Under the pieces are notes generated by a model that saw only the letters and a program-made list of their open reading frames with translations, made no database searches and was not told the DNA's origin. From Thraustochytrium sp. TN22 (lineage: Eukaryota; Sar; Bigyra; Thraustochytrida; Thraustochytriidae), in contig JABLUY010000386.1 in assembly GCA_013306675.1 (NCBI GenBank), positions 1-22,599 on the forward strand: a stretch of 22,599 nucleotides of DNA, given 5' to 3'. This document shows positions 18,631 through 22,599 of this stretch, piece after piece (the stretch's first letter is position 1; each line of letters begins with the position of its first letter). Position numbers and translations under genes: made by a program.

Positions 18631-18848
18631 TCCCGGCGCGGCGCGCGGCGCCCACCCGGCGCGCGGGCGGCGAGGGTCGCCGGCAAGCCGCCTTCGTTCT
18701 GGCTGGGTGAGCCACGACGGCGACAAGGCGCAGAACGAGGTCGCCGACCACGCGCCGAGTCAAGGCGCTGTGCGCCCGCCAGCAAGGCGAAAACTACTTC
18801 GTTGGGGCTGGCGCGGCGGAGGTTGCTCTGCTGACGTGCGAGCGTTAG

Positions 18849-19907
18849 CTCCACGGCATCCCGGCGCAAGGACGCAAGGCCAGCGCCGGCCTCGCCTGGG
18901 GACGACGCGACCCCGTCTGCGCCGGCGCTGGCCGCCGAGCCGCTCAGCGTGGGAGGGCTTAGCTCGCCGCTCAGCGCAGGAGGGCTGGGCTCGCCGCATC
19001 ACGAGCCCGGTCTGATCTACGAGCAGGCCGCCGTGCTCCTCGCCGCGCAGCAGAGGCAGCAGCAAGAGCTGCTGCTGTTGCAGGAAAGCCAGCGCCAGCG
19101 CCGTCGCAGCGAAGAGAGCGCCGGGGCCAAGTCGCACGCCTCCGGTTCCTCGTCTTCACCAACCTCGGTCGAGCAGCGCCGCCAGCAGGACCTCCTCCTC
19201 CGCGCGCAGCGCGCCGCGCGCGACGCGCAGCGCCAGATCCAGCTACTTGACGCGCAGCGCCGCGAAAAGGAGTTTTTCCAAGACCACCTCTCGCGCCAAT
19301 ACCGTCACCATCAGCAGCAGCAGCGCCAGCTCCAGGAGGAGACAGCCGGCGCCGCCAGCCCGGAGCAAGCAGAGGCCATGCTCTGGACAGGCACCGCCGC
19401 CATGAACCCACTTCCACCCTGGCCGCTCACGCACACCCTCTCGTCCATGTCGCTCACCTCGCTACCGTCGCACGCTGCACCGCTCAAACAGCATCCGCGC
19501 GAGGACGACCTGCAATCCCAAACGCAGTACCTGCAAATGATTCTCCATCAAGCGCAGCAGGATGCACAGCAGAGAGCCTTGATCTCGCGTACGGGCCGTC
19601 CCGAACCGACACTGCACATAGCGGGACCGGGCTCCTTGGCAGCGGTGGCTCCATTCTCACCGACGTCTTCTCCTTCGTCTTCCGTTCCAGACGGCCCGCT
19701 CAGCAGCCTATGGCGCTTCGTACAAGACCAGCACCAGCAACGACAGCATCAGCAGCAGTTTGATCGTAGCGCGTCAAATGTGCGTCCGGACATGCTGCCA
19801 TCGGCCGTGGCGGGGCCGCGGTATTCCTCGGCAGCGCCACAGCTGCCGTCTCCGCAACTGCCGTCGCCTCAGCTTTCGGCATCGTCCCCGTCCGCGCGCC
19901 TGCTTCC

Positions 19908-19942
<35 letters not shown>

Positions 19943-20991
19943 TTCAGCACGCGTTCTCCACGGTGAGCCTGGGCGCCCCAGGGTGGCCGCCCAGCATTGT
20001 GCGCGCCGACTCGTCGGCTTCGCGTGAGCCCGCGCGGGCGTCGCACGTGCGAAGTGTAAGCTCGCACGGTCACGCGCTCGACCTCGCCGACCTACAGCAC
20101 CGGCTCGCGGCCAAGGGAGACCCGCTTGCTGTGGCTGCGGCCGCTGCAGCCGCGGCCGCCGCGGCTTCGTCCAGTAGCTCTGGTGGCAGAGTCACCAGCA
20201 GCTCGTTCACCAGCAGCTCTAGCGCAAGTAGCGTTAACAGCAGCAGCAGCGTGAGCCCCAGCTCTCCGTGGCAGCGCGAATCCGCGGCGCGCCTGCTTCC
20301 GCGCGTCGACTCGGACACTGGCAGCGCCGACCTTCGATCGCAAACCACGAGTCCCGAAGCCGAGCGCGGCGGAGAGGGCGCCGGCGCGCAGCAATCGACG
20401 AATCGTGTACAGACGCTCGACCTGGATGACATCAAACGCAACATCAAGGACAAAGACACGCACTTGTACAAATGCTCGCACCCAAACTGCGACCGCACCT
20501 TCCAGTGGGCTTGGAGTCTCGACATCCACGTCAAGACGCACCGCACCGCCGACGAGGAACGCACCTTCAAGTGCAAGCATTGTGACAAGGCCTTCTTCAA
20601 GATCGGCTGCCTGCGCTCGCACGAGCGTATTCACACGCGCAAGCCCGATGCCTTCGTCTGCGCCGTCAAGGGTTGCGACAAGTCATACTCCACCGCCGAG
20701 GGCCTGCGCCTGCACGTGCGCAATCGTCACACCAAGGAGAAGCGCTGGGTGTGCTCTGAGCCCGGCTGCGCGCGCTCCTTTGTGCGCCAAACCGACCTGC
20801 GCCTGCACCTCATCCGCATCCACTCCCCAGACCGCCCGTTCCCATGCCCAGTCGCCGGCTGCGGCAAAGGCTTCGCCTGCAACTCCGAGTTGCGCCGCCA
20901 CCTCGATGGCCACAATCGTCGCTCCAAGCGCAAACTCGATACCGGGGCTCACGACGACTCCGCAGATGCCGGCGTCAAGCGGGCCAGGTGA
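18849..20991 (+). CDS. Gln-rich C2H2 zinc finger transcription factor (five fingers)
   Basis: Probably the main exon of a nuclear DNA-binding protein. Five tandem C2H2 fingers lie at 20467-20913: C-x4-C-x12-H-x3-H, C-x2-C-x12-H-x3-H, C-x4-C-x12-H-x4-H, C-x4-C-x12-H-x4-H and C-x4-C-x12-H-x3-H. This spacing resembles TFIIIA/ZIC-type finger arrays. All metal ligands are present. Upstream is about 500 residues of low complexity: a Gln/Arg/Leu-rich probable coiled coil (about 19030-19350), PSPQL repeats, an 11-Gln tract (19909-19941), a poly-Ala run (about 20130-20168) and Ser-rich parts, as in many activators. A basic NRRSKRK segment and a final KRAR after the fingers look like nuclear targeting signals. 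The start is unresolved: no in-frame ATG until 19378, which would drop the coiled coil. The stop at 20989 is embedded in AGGTGAGC, a good splice donor. Target genes are unknown. Confidence 0.88.
19909..19941 (+). repeat. (CAG)11 tract encoding polyglutamine
   Basis: Eleven uninterrupted CAG codons in the activator-like part of the zinc finger protein. Pure CAG runs are length-unstable; no CAA codon breaks this one. Confidence 0.95.
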
Positions 20992-21345
20992 GCGCTCGCC
21001 CCTCCTTTTTGTTTTGTGTCCCTGAGCGCTCGTGCGCTCCGCCAAATAGCCATTAACGCGAGAAGCACGTCTTCTTCTGTTGTGATTCAGACTCGTTTAC
21101 CCTCGCTCTCTACTTTCAACTTTCTGGTGAATGATTTGATTTGATTTGGTACATATCATTGCTGCAGTGGTGGGTGATTTACAGGAGCAGCAGTAGGAGC
21201 AGGAGCAGCAGCAGCAAGGTCAGGTCCAGATCGAGTCAGGTCAGGTCAGGTCAGGTCAGATCAGATCAGATCAGATCAGATCAGATCAGACCAGGCTGGG
21301 CCATGCACAGGCCACGCCTTAGCTCATCTGATCTCATTGAATGAC
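20992..21345. other. convergent intergenic region after zinc finger gene
   Basis: 354 bp between two facing stop codons. It is markedly less GC-rich than the genes, with a pyrimidine run at 20997-21023, AGCAGC-type words at 21183-21215 and a pentamer array at 21236-21290. It must hold the 3' ends of both transcripts; no canonical AATAAA is evident. Confidence 0.5.
21236..21290. repeat. two-part pentamer array (TCAGG)4(TCAGA)7
   Basis: Fifty-five bases of perfect pentamers that switch cleanly from four TCAGG units to seven TCAGA units, about 55 bp beyond the hydrolase stop codon. Confidence 0.95.
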
Positions 21346-22488
21346 TCAGTCGATAAGGTGCACCCGCATGGCGTCAAGTAGAGCATCGAGAACAGGACCT
21401 CGGTTGGGACTCATGGCGAGGGTCATGAACGAGTGCACGTCATCCACAACGTGCTTTTGCACAGCGGTACCCACTGCTGCAGCGCGGTCGCAATAGAACA
21501 TGTTCTCCGTAAAGAAGGGGCTCCCTCGCGCCGCCACCACGGTAGTGGGCGGCAAGTCATGGAGGCCGGCGAGCCAGGGCGAGCAGCGGCGGTCCTCCAA
21601 GGCCGACCGGCGGATGCTCTCTGGCAAATAGACCGCCAGCGTCCTGGAAACCGGGCGGCCGCCTGGTGCAAAGCTGCGCACGGATGCGCGCATGTCCGAT
21701 GTCGATGGATGCTGCTGCGGCTCGCCGTCGCCGTCGCGCGCACGCGCCTTGCTCGCCGCGGCGGCCGAGGACATGGGCGAGGCCTCGCGGCGGTCGCCTG
21801 GCGCCTCGCTCATAAAGAGCCAGCCGTTGATGATGACCTGGTGCAAGATCTCAAAATTGTGCGCGAACTCGCAGTCGTCCAAGGTGCCCGTGAGGCCGTC
21901 GCGCACGAGCGAGCTCAGAACGGCGACCAGGCCGCCACCGTTCGAGTCGCCCATGAGCACGAGGCGCGTCGGGTCCGCTTCGACAGGCAGCGCGCCGCCA
22001 TCCACGATCCACACCAGACACCGGTAGGCGTCCTCCACGGCGGCCGGGAACGGATGTGCCGGCCCGTCGCGCACGTCCGGGCTCACCACCACGTAGCCCG
22101 CGCGCGCAAACGCGCTGCACAGCGCGTGGTACTCGCCGCTGGCCGCCGTAGCGCGCACAAACTCCCCGCCGTGGAAAAACAGCAGCACGGGCGCGCTGCG
22201 CTGCGCGGGCCGGCGCTCGCGCGGGGGGCGCAGCACGCGCACTCGCAGACGCGGGCCGTCGCCGCCGGTCCCGTGCGTGCGCACCGTCAGGCCGCCTGCA
22301 TCCTCCTCTCCGCCCTCCTCTCCGTCCTCCTCGCCCTCCGCCGGCACGTGCAGGTCCATGGCCTGCACGCCGTCGCGTGGGTCCTCGCCGGCGTGCACCT
22401 CGCGCAGCCGCTGGAAGCGCACCCAGGCCGCTCGCGTCGGGGCCGGGCCTTCGCGCATGGCCTCCAGCACGCGCGTCCGCAGCACCAT
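21346..22488 (-). CDS. HSL-type alpha/beta hydrolase (carboxylesterase/lipase-like), start uncertain
   Basis: 380 residues from the ATG at 22488. The frame stays open to the window edge at 22599 without another ATG, so the protein may start outside the window. It has the HGG oxyanion motif of the hormone-sensitive-lipase family (HGGE, 106-109; HGGG is usual), HPFPAAVEDAY, the nucleophile elbow GDSNGGG (Ser172) and a C-terminal VHSF (His332) fitting the catalytic His. The third residue is unclear: the usual GxxDPLxD segment reads RGSPFFTEN, so Asp is absent at its normal place and Glu may substitute. Two inserts, an acidic Glu/Gly run (about 51-66) and a low-complexity segment (about 231-278), lengthen it compared with typical family members of about 300-350 residues. 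The substrate cannot be told; ester hydrolysis is the family reaction. No signal peptide is seen from this start. Confidence 0.8.
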   Translation of the reverse strand: MVLRTRVLEAMREGPAPTRAAWVRFQRLREVHAGEDPRDGVQAMDLHVPAEGEEDGEEGGEEDAGGLTVRTHGTGGDGPRLRVRVLRPPRERRPAQRSAPVLLFFHGGEFVRATAASGEYHALCSAFARAGYVVVSPDVRDGPAHPFPAAVEDAYRCLVWIVDGGALPVEADPTRLVLMGDSNGGGLVAVLSSLVRDGLTGTLDDCEFAHNFEILHQVIINGWLFMSEAPGDRREASPMSSAAAASKARARDGDGEPQQHPSTSDMRASVRSFAPGGRPVSRTLAVYLPESIRRSALEDRRCSPWLAGLHDLPPTTVVAARGSPFFTENMFYCDRAAAVGTAVQKHVVDDVHSFMTLAMSPNRGPVLDALLDAMRVHLID

Positions 22489-22548
22489 CGCGCGCCACCG
22501 CGCCACGGCCGCCAGCCGCGCCGCCCAGCGCCGCACGCGCGTCGCCAC

Positions 22549-22569
22549 GCCGCCGCCGCCGCCGCCGCC
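22549..22569. repeat. (GCC)7 run
   Basis: Seven perfect GCC triplets. In the minus-strand hydrolase frame they would read as seven glycines, so they are either part of a longer N-terminus or 5' leader. Confidence 0.8.
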
Positions 22570-22599
22570 CTCGCGCGCCGCCCCGTACGACGCCGGCGG

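Overview
This is a very GC-rich stretch of nuclear DNA from a eukaryote, most likely a single-celled alga or other protist. The evidence is eukaryote-type genes (neuropathy target esterase, lipase maturation factor, Cdc123, a TFIIIA-like C2H2 zinc finger protein), a gene cut by six short GT-AG introns with CTGAC/TTGAC branch points, and no bacterial operons or ribosome binding sites. The lineage cannot be fixed from the window alone. No tRNA, rRNA, CRISPR array, transposon or virus-like element was recognised.

Layout. 1-2921: two leucine-rich-repeat genes on the plus strand. The first (336-1469) is intronless, starts with a likely N-myristoylation signal and ends in a small cysteine motif. 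The second (1739-2921) is built from near-identical 84-nt exons, one 28-residue repeat per exon, all split in phase 2. 2922-4499: no gene seen, but a TATA-like box and a long low-complexity block. 4500-9020: an intronless 1506-residue NTE/patatin phospholipase with an N-terminal membrane anchor and three cyclic-nucleotide-binding-like domains. 9166-10794 (minus): a lipase maturation factor whose reading frame breaks in its last tenth. 11073-13001 (plus): monofunctional formate-tetrahydrofolate ligase, divergent from the previous gene across 278 bp. 13131-14351 (minus): a Cdc123 translation-initiation factor chaperone. 14352-17997: 3.6 kb without a recognisable gene, rich in CTAG and short tandem repeats, with a 22-bp perfect palindrome near its left side. 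17998-20991 (plus): a Gln-rich, five-finger C2H2 transcription factor, probably with a spliced first exon. 21346 to about 22488 (minus): an HSL-type alpha/beta hydrolase whose start may lie outside the window.

The genes do not form one pathway. NTE and the lipase maturation factor are both expected at the ER membrane in lipid metabolism and sit tail to tail 145 bp apart. FTHFS supplies one-carbon units and Cdc123 supports eIF2 assembly, so both are housekeeping. Gene spacing is tight (about 130-350 bp) except for the two gene-free stretches, which stand out. The most useful leads are the exon-per-repeat LRR gene, the replaced active-region motif in FTHFS, the 90-residue insert before the catalytic Asp of NTE, the frame break in the lipase maturation factor, the Asn-to-Gly change in Cdc123, and the palindrome and gene-free stretch upstream of the zinc finger gene.
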